Source: Nocardioides rubriscoriae | GTDB taxonomy: Bacteria > Actinomycetota > Actinomycetes > Propionibacteriales > Nocardioidaceae | Length of the DNA: 64,000 nucleotides | Reading direction: 5' to 3' | Assembly: GCF_008087085.1 (NCBI RefSeq) | Contig: NZ_VIYJ01000005.1 | Span: 124,001-188,000, forward strand | Part shown: positions 55,528 through 64,000 of the stretch, piece by piece | Position numbering within the stretch: position 1 is the stretch's first letter | Layout of the letters: each line of letters begins with the position of its first letter | Notes under the pieces: generated by a model | Told to the model about the DNA's origin: nothing | Seen by the model: only the letters and a program-made list of their open reading frames with translations | The model's database searches: none | Translations under genes and position numbers: made by a program

Positions 55528-56235
55528 ATGGACCTCGACGGGGCACGGACACTGGTGGCAGGGGCGAGCGGCGCGCTCGGCACAGGACTGGCGCAGGCGC
55601 TGCACGCCCGCGGCGCCCGGGTGGTCGTCGGCGGACGACGCCGCGAGCCGCTCGACGTCCTCGCCGCGCAGTTCGCGACCGCACCGGTGCTGTTCGACGC
55701 CGTCGACGGTGACTCGTGCCGACGCGCCGTCGACGAGGCGGTCGAGGCGCTGGGCGGGCTCGACCTGCTGGTCGTCTGCGTGGGGGTGGCGGCGTTCGGG
55801 CCCGCGCTCGAGGCCGACGCCGCCGTGGTCGACGAGCTGTTCGCGGTCAACGTGCTGGGCCCGATGTCGCTGGTGCGCGCGGCCGCCCCCGCGCTGGCCG
55901 CGAGCGACCGCGGTCGCGTCGCCGTGCTCTCGGCGATCCTCGCGGACCTGCCGACCAACCAGATGGCGGAGTACTCCGCCACGAAGGCCGCGCTCTCGTC
56001 GTGGCTCGAGGTGCTGCGCCGCGAGAACCGGCGGGCCTTCGGCGTGCTCGACGTCCGTCCCCCGCACCTCGACACCGGGCTCGAGACGCGCGCCCTGGCC
56101 GGCACGCCGCCGCCGCTGCCCGACCCCCGATCGGCCGGCGAGGTCGTCGAGGCCACGGTGGCCGCACTGGTCGACGACGTGCGCGTGCTCGGGTGGGACC
56201 CGAAGGAGAAGAAGCTGGTCAGCAGAGCGTCGTGA
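55528..56235 (+). CDS. Short-chain dehydrogenase/reductase
   Basis: A 235-residue NAD(P)-dependent oxidoreductase. The cofactor loop is GASGALGTGLA (residues 12-22), the arginine pair in VVVGGRRRE suggests NADP preference, and the catalytic Y-x-x-x-K is YSATKAALSSW, with the serine in AVLSAILADLP. All classical SDR residues are present; the substrate is unknown. ATG at 55528. Its 3' end overlaps the convergent lipoprotein gene by 17 bp. Confidence 0.9.
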   Translation: MDLDGARTLVAGASGALGTGLAQALHARGARVVVGGRRREPLDVLAAQFATAPVLFDAVDGDSCRRAVDEAVEALGGLDLLVVCVGVAAFGPALEADAAVVDELFAVNVLGPMSLVRAAAPALAASDRGRVAVLSAILADLPTNQMAEYSATKAALSSWLEVLRRENRRAFGVLDVRPPHLDTGLETRALAGTPPPLPDPRSAGEVVEATVAALVDDVRVLGWDPKEKKLVSRAS

Positions 56236-56629
56236 GGTCCTCGACGGCCCGGTCGAGGTCGGCCTTGGCGGCGTCGACGGCGCCGGTGTCGACCTCGGCC
56301 CCCCGGGCGGCGCCCTGGGCCTGGCCGAGCAGCTCCTCGACGGCCGCCTTGGCGTCGGCGATGTCGGCCTTGACGTCGCCGTCGACGCCCCGCTCGGCCG
56401 CGGTCAGCGCGTCGCGGACCCCGCGCAGCTCCTGCTCGGCCGACCGCGGGTCGGCCCCGATGTCGTCGACGGCCGTCCGGGCCTGACGCGCCGCCTCGTC
56501 GACGGCGCTCCGGGCGACCGAGCAGGCGGCACCGCCGACGGCGTCCTTGGCGGCATCCTCGGCCTGGGAGCAGGCGCTGAGGGACACGGCGACGAGCGCC
56601 GCCGCGGCGAGGGTGGGGATGGGTGGCAT
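56219..56629 (-). CDS. Small alpha-helical lipoprotein
   Basis: A 136-residue protein with a lipobox LSAC (cysteine at residue 20) after a hydrophobic n-region. The mature part is acidic, alanine-rich and helical (ARSAVDEAARQARTAVDDIG, ELRGVRDALTAAERGV), probably a coiled bundle. A C-terminal cysteine could pair with that of AACSVARS. No family is apparent. It sits next to the big ABC exporter on the same strand, 36 bp beyond its stop. Confidence 0.7.
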   Translation of the reverse strand: MPPIPTLAAAALVAVSLSACSQAEDAAKDAVGGAACSVARSAVDEAARQARTAVDDIGADPRSAEQELRGVRDALTAAERGVDGDVKADIADAKAAVEELLGQAQGAARGAEVDTGAVDAAKADLDRAVEDLTTLC

Positions 56630-56665
56630 GGGGCCAGTCTGACGGGTCTGGGGACCGTCGGTGGC

Positions 56666-59600
56666 TCAACCCGCCAGGTGGCTCCACTGCGCGGCCAGGG
56701 AGTGCCACGGCCCGACCGCGGCGACCTCGCCGTCGACGAGGACCACGACCCGGTCGGCCTGCTCGAGGGCGGCGCGCTTGGAGGTCGCCCCGATGACGGC
56801 GGTGCCGCGCTCGCGCAGGGCCGCCCACAGCTCGACCTCGGTGGTGGCGTCGAGGGCGCTGGAGACGTCGTCGGCGAGCAGCAGCTCGGTGTCGGCGGCC
56901 AGGGCCCGGGCCAGGGCGAGGCGTTGGACCTGGCCGCCGGAGAGCCGTACGCCGCGGTGCCCGACCACGGCGTGGGCGCCGCCGGCCTCGTCGAGGTCGC
57001 GCCCGAGACGCGCGTCGGCGACCGCGCTGTCGAAGGACCGGTCGTGGCCCAGGAGCACGTTGTCGGCGAAGGTGCCCGACAGCACCCGCGGCACCTGCGC
57101 GACGTGGGCGACCTGCCCGGGACGCAGGAACGCCTGGGCGTCGGCGACCTCGACGCCGTTCCAGCGGATGGAGCCGGTGTGCTCGACCAGACCGGCCAGG
57201 GCCGAGAGCAGGCTGGACTTGCCCGAGCCGACCTGGCCGAGCAGCAGCACCAGCTCGCCGGCGCGCACGGCGAGGTCGACCCCGACGACCCCGCGGGTGC
57301 CGTCGTCATGGACGGCGGCGACGTCGTGCAGGGTGAGCTCGACCAGCGGGGTGCGCTGCACCTCGGCCGGCGGCGGGGCGGTGCCGGCGACGAGGTCGAC
57401 GCCAGGACGCTGGGCGACCAGGTCGACGCCGCCCGCGAGCCGGCTGGAGGCCTTCTGCCAGGCCCGGACGCCGGGGGCCTCGGTGACCACCGACCCGGCC
57501 ACCCGGCCGAACCAGTCGAAGCCGTTGACGGCTGCGGAGACGAGGATCGCGGTGGCGAGGTCCCAGCCGCCGAGGAAGTAGGTCGCCCAGGCGGCCACCA
57601 CGCCGCACTGGACCATCACGACCGGCACCCCGTCGAGCACCGCCTGGACGCGGTGCTCGAAGACGGCGGCCTCGACCCGGCCCTGGTCGACGCGACGCAG
57701 GTGGGCGTGGACCGAGGGGGTGGCGGCGGCGAGCTTGACGGTGCGGGCCGACTCGAGGGCGGAGACCAGCGACCGACCGAACCGGGCGCGGGCCGCCGAG
57801 GACTCGGCGGCCGAGCGGCCGGCGATCGGACGTCCCAGGGACGACGCGGCCGCCGAGCCGATCATGACGGCCAGCAGCACGCCGCCGGCGAAGAGGCTGC
57901 CGCCGGCGATGCTGGTGACCACGACGATCGCGAGGCCGTTGATGAAGTCGACCCAGCGGTCGGCGTAGCGCGCGTAGCGGTCGGCATCCATGGAGCGCGC
58001 GACGACCTCGCCGGGCGGGGTGCGGGTCAACCGGTGCTGCTGGGTCTGCCCGATCAGCATCGCCATCCGCACCCGCAGCATGACCTCGATCCACCACCGC
58101 GGGTAGCGGCGGATGGCGACGGTGATGACGTAGGGGGCCGACATGATGCACACCACCAGGGCGGCACACAGCCACCACGTCGAGGCCTGGTCGCCGCGGC
58201 CCTGCTGGAGGTCTTGGACCAGCGTGCCCCACACCCAGCCGGTCACCGCCCCGAAGGCACCGAGGAGCGCCTGCACCAGGAAGAGCCCGGCGGCGAACGC
58301 ACCCCACCACGGCTTGACGAGCAGCGCGTGGAAGATGCCGCGGGCCAGGCTCGGGCCGTCGCCGACCACCGGCAGCACGGGTGGCTCGCCGGTACGGCGG
58401 GCACCGCCGACCGCGCCCTCCGACAGCGGCCGGTCGACCGGGTCGGGAGCGTCCGGGTCGACCGGGACCTCGTCGTCGAGCGAGTCGCCGTGGCTCGCGT
58501 CGAGCAGCCGTTTGAAGGGGCCCTCGCGCGAGGCGAGCACCTCGCGCGGCCCGGTCTGCACCACACGACCGGCCTCGAGGACGGCGACCAGCTCGGCGCG
58601 CGCGGTGGTCGAGAGCCGGTGGGCGACGAGCAGGCCGGTGCGACCGCGCAGCAGGCGGTCGGAGGCGCGGACGACGAGCGCCTCGGTGAGGGGGTCCATC
58701 CGGGCGGTCGCCTCGTCGAGCACGACGACCTGCACGTCGCGCACCAGGAGCCGGGCGAAGGCGACCAGCTGCTCCTCCCCCGCGGACAGGGTGGTGCCGC
58801 CGGGGCCGAGCATGGTGTCGATGCCGTCGGGGAGCCCGTCGACCCAGGCGTCGAGGCCGAGCTCGGTGACGGCGGCCACGACGCGCTCGCGAGGCACGTC
58901 GGTGAACAGGGTGATGTTGTCGGCCAGCGAGCCGGCCAGGATCTCGGTGCGCTGGGTGACCACGCCGACCGCCGCCCGCAGCTGTTGCAGGTCGAGGTCG
59001 AGCACGTCGACACCGCCGACGAACAGGGTGCCGGGCACCGGGTCGACGGCCCGCGAGACCAGCGACGCGAGGGTCGACTTGCCGGAGCCGGTGCGACCGA
59101 CCAGCGCGATCGTGTGGCCGGCCGGCACGTGCAGGTCGACGTCGCGCAGGGCGAAGGTGCCCTCGTCGTAGGCGAAGTGCAGGTCGCGCAGCTCGACGTC
59201 GAGCGGGCGGTCGGGGACGGGCAGGCCACCCACCGGCTCGGTCTCGGCCTCGAGGACCTGCCGCAGCCGGATGACGGCCCCGAGCCCGGCCTGCAGGTCG
59301 GGCAGGTGACGGGCCATCTGGTCGATCTGGCCGACGAAGGTGCTCGTCACCAGGAACAGCGTCACGAGCCGGCCGACCGACAGGTCGTCGTCGACCGCGA
59401 GCGCGACACCGACCAGCGCGACGCCGGTGAGCAGGGCGTGGAGCAGCAGCCCGGTGCGCAGGGTGATGCGGGTCTGCACGACGAGCATGTCGGCGAAGCG
59501 GCGGTGCACGAGGCCCGACAACGCCGCGACCCGGCGTACGACGTGGGCCTGGCCGAGACTGGTGCGTAGGTCGTCGCGGCCGCTGACGCCTTCCTCCATG

Positions 59601-60229
59601 GCGGCGGCGTGGTCGGTCCAGGCCATCTCCTCGAGGACCGTGAGGCGCTTGACCTCGGGCAGCAGCGGCCGCATCACGAGCCAGGCGCCGTAGCCGAACA
59701 GCGGGAACAGCACCCAGGCCGGCCACCAGGTCAGCCCGGCGACCACCCACATCGGCAGCGCCGCGAAGACGGTGCGCAGCGCGTCCCAGACCTGGCGGCG
59801 CAACAGGGCGCCGACCTCGTGGGTGTCGTCATCGACCCGGTCGAGCACCTCGCCGACCGCCTGCTCGTGCAGGTTGACCAGGGGCTGGTGGAGCGCGGCC
59901 TCGAGCAGGTCGCCGCGCAGCCTGCCCTCGGCCCGGTCGACGACCGCCGACCAGACCGTGCGACCGGCGGTGTCGAGGACCGCCCCGCCGACCACGCAGA
60001 GCGCGAGGAGCCACACGAGCAGGCGGGTCGGGCCCTCGGCCAGCGAGCCGGCGACGACCGTGCCGAGGGTCTTGCCGAGCGCCCCGAGGAACGAGGCCCC
60101 CATGGCCCAGCCGACCGCCGTGCGGCGCAGGCGGCGCCAGTCGACGGTGCGGGCCGGGTCGGCGACGGCACCGACGCCGTCGGCGGGGTCGGGTCTGGTC
60201 GGGCGCTCGGTGGTCGTCGTGTCGGTCAT
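56666..60229 (-). CDS. Single-chain (TMD-NBD-TMD-NBD) ABC exporter
   Basis: A 1187-residue full-length exporter made of two half-transporters. TMD1 (about 45-320) and NBD1 (about 345-575) are followed by TMD2 (about 640-900) and NBD2 (about 965-1187). NBD1 has Walker A GRTGSGKSTLAS, signature LSAGEEQLV and Walker B VVVLDEATARMD with catalytic E506. NBD2 has Walker A GQVGSGKSSL and signature LSGGQVQRL, but its Walker B is LLLADDVSSALD, with D1121 where glutamate is normal. One canonical and one degenerate site are typical of asymmetric exporters. The layout and size are like mycobacterial multidrug exporter Rv0194. Substrate unknown. Confidence 0.93.
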   Translation of the reverse strand: MTDTTTTERPTRPDPADGVGAVADPARTVDWRRLRRTAVGWAMGASFLGALGKTLGTVVAGSLAEGPTRLLVWLLALCVVGGAVLDTAGRTVWSAVVDRAEGRLRGDLLEAALHQPLVNLHEQAVGEVLDRVDDDTHEVGALLRRQVWDALRTVFAALPMWVVAGLTWWPAWVLFPLFGYGAWLVMRPLLPEVKRLTVLEEMAWTDHAAAMEEGVSGRDDLRTSLGQAHVVRRVAALSGLVHRRFADMLVVQTRITLRTGLLLHALLTGVALVGVALAVDDDLSVGRLVTLFLVTSTFVGQIDQMARHLPDLQAGLGAVIRLRQVLEAETEPVGGLPVPDRPLDVELRDLHFAYDEGTFALRDVDLHVPAGHTIALVGRTGSGKSTLASLVSRAVDPVPGTLFVGGVDVLDLDLQQLRAAVGVVTQRTEILAGSLADNITLFTDVPRERVVAAVTELGLDAWVDGLPDGIDTMLGPGGTTLSAGEEQLVAFARLLVRDVQVVVLDEATARMDPLTEALVVRASDRLLRGRTGLLVAHRLSTTARAELVAVLEAGRVVQTGPREVLASREGPFKRLLDASHGDSLDDEVPVDPDAPDPVDRPLSEGAVGGARRTGEPPVLPVVGDGPSLARGIFHALLVKPWWGAFAAGLFLVQALLGAFGAVTGWVWGTLVQDLQQGRGDQASTWWLCAALVVCIMSAPYVITVAIRRYPRWWIEVMLRVRMAMLIGQTQQHRLTRTPPGEVVARSMDADRYARYADRWVDFINGLAIVVVTSIAGGSLFAGGVLLAVMIGSAAASSLGRPIAGRSAAESSAARARFGRSLVSALESARTVKLAAATPSVHAHLRRVDQGRVEAAVFEHRVQAVLDGVPVVMVQCGVVAAWATYFLGGWDLATAILVSAAVNGFDWFGRVAGSVVTEAPGVRAWQKASSRLAGGVDLVAQRPGVDLVAGTAPPPAEVQRTPLVELTLHDVAAVHDDGTRGVVGVDLAVRAGELVLLLGQVGSGKSSLLSALAGLVEHTGSIRWNGVEVADAQAFLRPGQVAHVAQVPRVLSGTFADNVLLGHDRSFDSAVADARLGRDLDEAGGAHAVVGHRGVRLSGGQVQRLALARALAADTELLLADDVSSALDATTEVELWAALRERGTAVIGATSKRAALEQADRVVVLVDGEVAAVGPWHSLAAQWSHLAG

Positions 60230-60237
60230 CGTGGTCG

Positions 60238-60243
60238 AACCTA
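60238..60243 (-). promoter_or_regulatory. -10-like element TAGGTT of the ABC exporter gene (leaderless)
   Basis: Ends 8 bases before the ATG at 60229 on the minus strand. Confidence 0.45.
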
Positions 60244-60275
60244 CGCTGCGGGACCGACTACTTCACCCGGGTTTC

Positions 60276-60281
60276 TACGCT
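60276..60281 (+). promoter_or_regulatory. -10-like element TACGCT of the DUF402 gene (leaderless)
   Basis: Ends 6 bases before the GTG at 60288. With the element at 60238 it defines a 58-bp divergent region. Confidence 0.45.
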
Positions 60282-60287
60282 GCCCCT

Positions 60288-60920
60288 GTGACCGCCACGA
60301 CACCGCACTGGACTCCCGGCACGTTGATCACCTGGCGCTGGGGCGACGTCTCCGGACCTCACTTCGCCGAGCCGGTCAGGGTCGTGCGCGACGACGACGA
60401 GGTGCTCGCCGTCTGGTGCGCGGCCGGCACCCCGGTGCTGCGCAAGGCCCGCGCCGACGGGCTCGGGATCCGCGAGGACAAGGCGACGCTGTTCACCGCC
60501 GAGACCGTGCAGGCCACCGCCACCTGGACCGGGTACGACGTGCTGCGGGTCTGGCCGGCGGGGCGCCGCTGGGCGGTGTGGTGCTTCTTCGACGCGCGCA
60601 CCCGTGCCTTCGAGGGCTGGTACGTCAACCTCGAGGACGGCCACACCCGCCACGACACCTGGCTGCACGCTCACGACCGGGTCCTCGACGTGTGGGTCGA
60701 GCCCGACCGCACCCACGAGCGGAAGGACGAGGACGAGCTCGAGCTCGCCGTCGCGCAGGGCCGCTACACGAGGGCCGAGGCCGACGCGATCACCGCGGTC
60801 GCCGACGAGGTCGAGGCCGTCGTCGCGGCGTGGGGGTCGCCGTTCTGCGACGGGTGGGAGAGCTTCGAGCCCGACCCGGCGTGGCCGGTGCCGTCGCAGG
60901 CCCCGGCCCCGACCCCCTGA
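60288..60920 (+). CDS. DUF402 domain protein
   Basis: A 210-residue cytoplasmic protein. The core has [20 protein letters not shown], then [21 protein letters not shown], the FAU-1/DUF402 core with alternating aromatic strands, followed by a charged helix ([20 protein letters not shown]) and a Pro-rich end. Family members include predicted RNA- or nucleotide-binding proteins and nucleotide phosphatases (YtjK/Ntdp-like). Function here is open. GTG start at 60288 follows its promoter closely. A long terminator hairpin lies beyond its stop. Confidence 0.82.
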   Translation: MTATTPHWTPGTLITWRWGDVSGPHFAEPVRVVRDDDEVLAVWCAAGTPVLRKARADGLGIREDKATLFTAETVQATATWTGYDVLRVWPAGRRWAVWCFFDARTRAFEGWYVNLEDGHTRHDTWLHAHDRVLDVWVEPDRTHERKDEDELELAVAQGRYTRAEADAITAVADEVEAVVAAWGSPFCDGWESFEPDPAWPVPSQAPAPTP

Positions 60921-60940
60921 CCCTGGCCCCCTGACGCAGT

Positions 60941-60982
60941 CGTCCGCCCCACCGTGAGCCGGGGCTCACGCTGGGGCGGACG
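60941..60982. terminator. Strong bidirectional terminator hairpin
   Basis: CGTCCGCCCCACCGTGAGCC (60941-60960) pairs with GGCTCACGCTGGGGCGGACG (60963-60982) with a single mismatch, giving a stem of almost 20 bp around GG. It sits between convergent DUF402 and icd genes, so it serves transcripts from both sides. No T-tract, as usual for high-GC terminators. Confidence 0.75.
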
Positions 60983-61019
60983 AGTGGTGCCGCGGGGTGG
61001 TGCGGGTCGACCTGCTGCG

Positions 61020-63218
<2,199 letters not shown>

Positions 63219-63252
63219 TCAGCTCCTGCGACGGTGTGCGACGGTTTGGATG

Positions 63253-63266
63253 TCTTGACGTCAAGA
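63253..63266. promoter_or_regulatory. 14-bp palindrome in the icd promoter region
   Basis: TCTTGACGTCAAGA is its own reverse complement. On the minus strand it overlaps TATCTT, a possible -10 for icd, so a dimeric regulator bound here would block or control icd. A second TGACGTC lies at 63271-63277. Confidence 0.55.
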
Positions 63267-63334
63267 TACCTGACGTCGGTTGCCGCCGGTCAGCCTGGCA
63301 GCCTCTGGTCCCCCAGACCACCCCGCCGACCCCC

Positions 63335-63340
63335 TAGAGT
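63335..63340 (+). promoter_or_regulatory. Possible -10 TAGAGT for the aquaporin gene
   Basis: Lies 46 bases before the ATG at 63387, leaving a leader of about 40 bases that has AAGGGCAGG as a possible ribosome-binding site. Unlike most other genes here it would not be leaderless. Confidence 0.35.
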
Positions 63341-63386
63341 CGGCAGTCAGGTTTCGCACCCGAGCACGAAGGGCAGGTCCGCGCCC

Positions 63387-64000
63387 ATGGACTCCACCAC
63401 CCCCGCACCACCGACCATGACCCAGAAGCTCCTCGCAGAGGCCATCGGCACGTTCGTGCTCGTCGTGCTCGGCGTGGGAGCCGCCTTCTTCGGCGGCGGT
63501 GACGTCGCCGCCATCGGCCTGGCCTTCGGCATCGCCATCGTCGCCATGGTCTACGCCTTCGGCCGAGTCTCCGGGGGCCACTTCAACCCCGCGGTCTCGG
63601 TCGGCGCCGCGCTCGGCGGCCGGATCTCGTGGAAGGACGCCGGGCTCTACTCCGCCGCGCAGTGCGCCGGGGCCTTCGTCGGCGGCCTGGTGCTGACGGT
63701 CATCGCCCTGGCCGGCGACATCGGCTACGAGCTCGGCGACCCGATCGGCGCCAACGGCTACGGCGACCAGGGCGGCGTCGCGCTGCTCGGGGCGCTGCTC
63801 ATCGAGCTGGTCCTGACCTTCATCTTCCTCGTCGTGATCCTCTCGGTCACCGACGAGCGCAACGAGCACCCCGCCCTGGCGCCGCTCGCGATCGGCCTGA
63901 CCCTCGCCGCCATCCACTTCGCCTCGATCGGCGCCGACGGGACCTCGGTCAACCCGGCCCGCTCCTTCGGTGTGGCGTTCTTCTCCGGTGGCGACGCGAT
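63387..64000 (+). CDS. Aquaporin (MIP family), 3' end outside window
   Basis: Channel for water or small neutral solutes. The 204 visible residues have AEAIGTFVLVVLGVGAAFFG (helix 1), the first NPA box in SGGHFNPAVSVGAALGG, LLIELVLTFIFLVVILSVTD and the second NPA box in TSVNPARSFGVAF. Aquaporin rather than glycerol facilitator is suggested by the short loop and by alanine-arginine after the second NP (NPARS). The frame stays open to base 64000. ATG at 63387 is used; a second ATG at 63417 is possible. Confidence 0.88.
   Translation, partial: MDSTTPAPPTMTQKLLAEAIGTFVLVVLGVGAAFFGGGDVAAIGLAFGIAIVAMVYAFGRVSGGHFNPAVSVGAALGGRISWKDAGLYSAAQCAGAFVGGLVLTVIALAGDIGYELGDPIGANGYGDQGGVALLGALLIELVLTFIFLVVILSVTDERNEHPALAPLAIGLTLAAIHFASIGADGTSVNPARSFGVAFFSGGDA

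Overview
The window is about 70% GC and gene-dense on both strands, with many GTG starts and many stop/start overlaps (ATGA, GTGA, TGATG). Gene content and codon use point to a high-GC actinobacterium. Markers include a mycothiol-type maleylpyruvate isomerase-fold protein, a monomeric NADP isocitrate dehydrogenase, a one-polypeptide pyruvate carboxylase, an LpdA-type quinone reductase and B12-dependent methylmalonyl-CoA mutase with MeaB. A Nocardioides-like member of the Propionibacteriales is my best guess (inference). I see no rRNA, tRNA, insertion sequence, prophage or CRISPR array, so this looks like core chromosome with a few accessory genes.

Layout. 1-9.2 kb: end of a PH-domain membrane protein, pyruvate carboxylase, a SpoIID/LytB-like protein, two related flavoprotein reductases (LpdA and dihydrolipoyl dehydrogenase) separated by a 113-bp tandem repeat, and a gamma-glutamylcyclotransferase-like protein. 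9.3-30.5 kb: an extended nucleoside uptake and salvage region. It holds purine nucleoside phosphorylase, a phospho-sugar mutase, deoC with two aldehyde dehydrogenase homologues (the second lacks the catalytic half), a uridine kinase-like protein, adenosine deaminase, thymidine phosphorylase, cytidine deaminase and a BMP-NupOPQ-type ABC importer. A cytochrome P450 lies inside the overlapping cdd-deoA operon. TetR, MerR and aldo/keto reductase genes are interspersed. 30.7-37.8 kb: an M20D amidohydrolase, then mutA-mutB-meaB continuing by stop/start overlap into a small cysteine-containing secreted protein and a lipoprotein of unknown function. 38-42.2 kb: a secreted beta-propeller protein, a PAS-GAF-SpoIIE phosphatase and a GT4 glycosyltransferase. 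42.3-45.9 kb: sdhCAB. 46-51.4 kb: WYL regulator, cysteine hydrolase, BrkB-like membrane protein, 2'-5' RNA ligase-like protein, trpS, MDMPI-fold protein and a small membrane protein. 51.5-64 kb: Tat-exported M28 peptidase, tandem GNAT protein, MFS transporter, SDR, lipoprotein, a four-domain ABC exporter, DUF402 protein, isocitrate dehydrogenase and the start of an aquaporin.

How the genes work together. The nucleoside genes form a route: BMP/NupOPQ brings nucleosides in; Cdd, Add, DeoA and PunA release bases and (deoxy)ribose-1-phosphate; a mutase may give the 5-phosphate; DeoC splits deoxyribose-5-phosphate into glyceraldehyde-3-phosphate and acetaldehyde; an aldehyde dehydrogenase can oxidise the acetaldehyde. 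Pyruvate carboxylase, methylmalonyl-CoA mutase, succinate dehydrogenase, Lpd and Icd belong to central carbon metabolism around the TCA cycle.

A recurring regulatory theme is a TANNNT -10-like hexamer ending 6-8 bases before the start codon of at least fifteen genes. This predicts leaderless mRNAs, and in two divergent pairs the two hexamers overlap symmetrically. Strong paired hairpins lie between bmpA and nupO and between sdhA and sdhB. All functional statements rest on reading motifs and context by eye; no database search was run.
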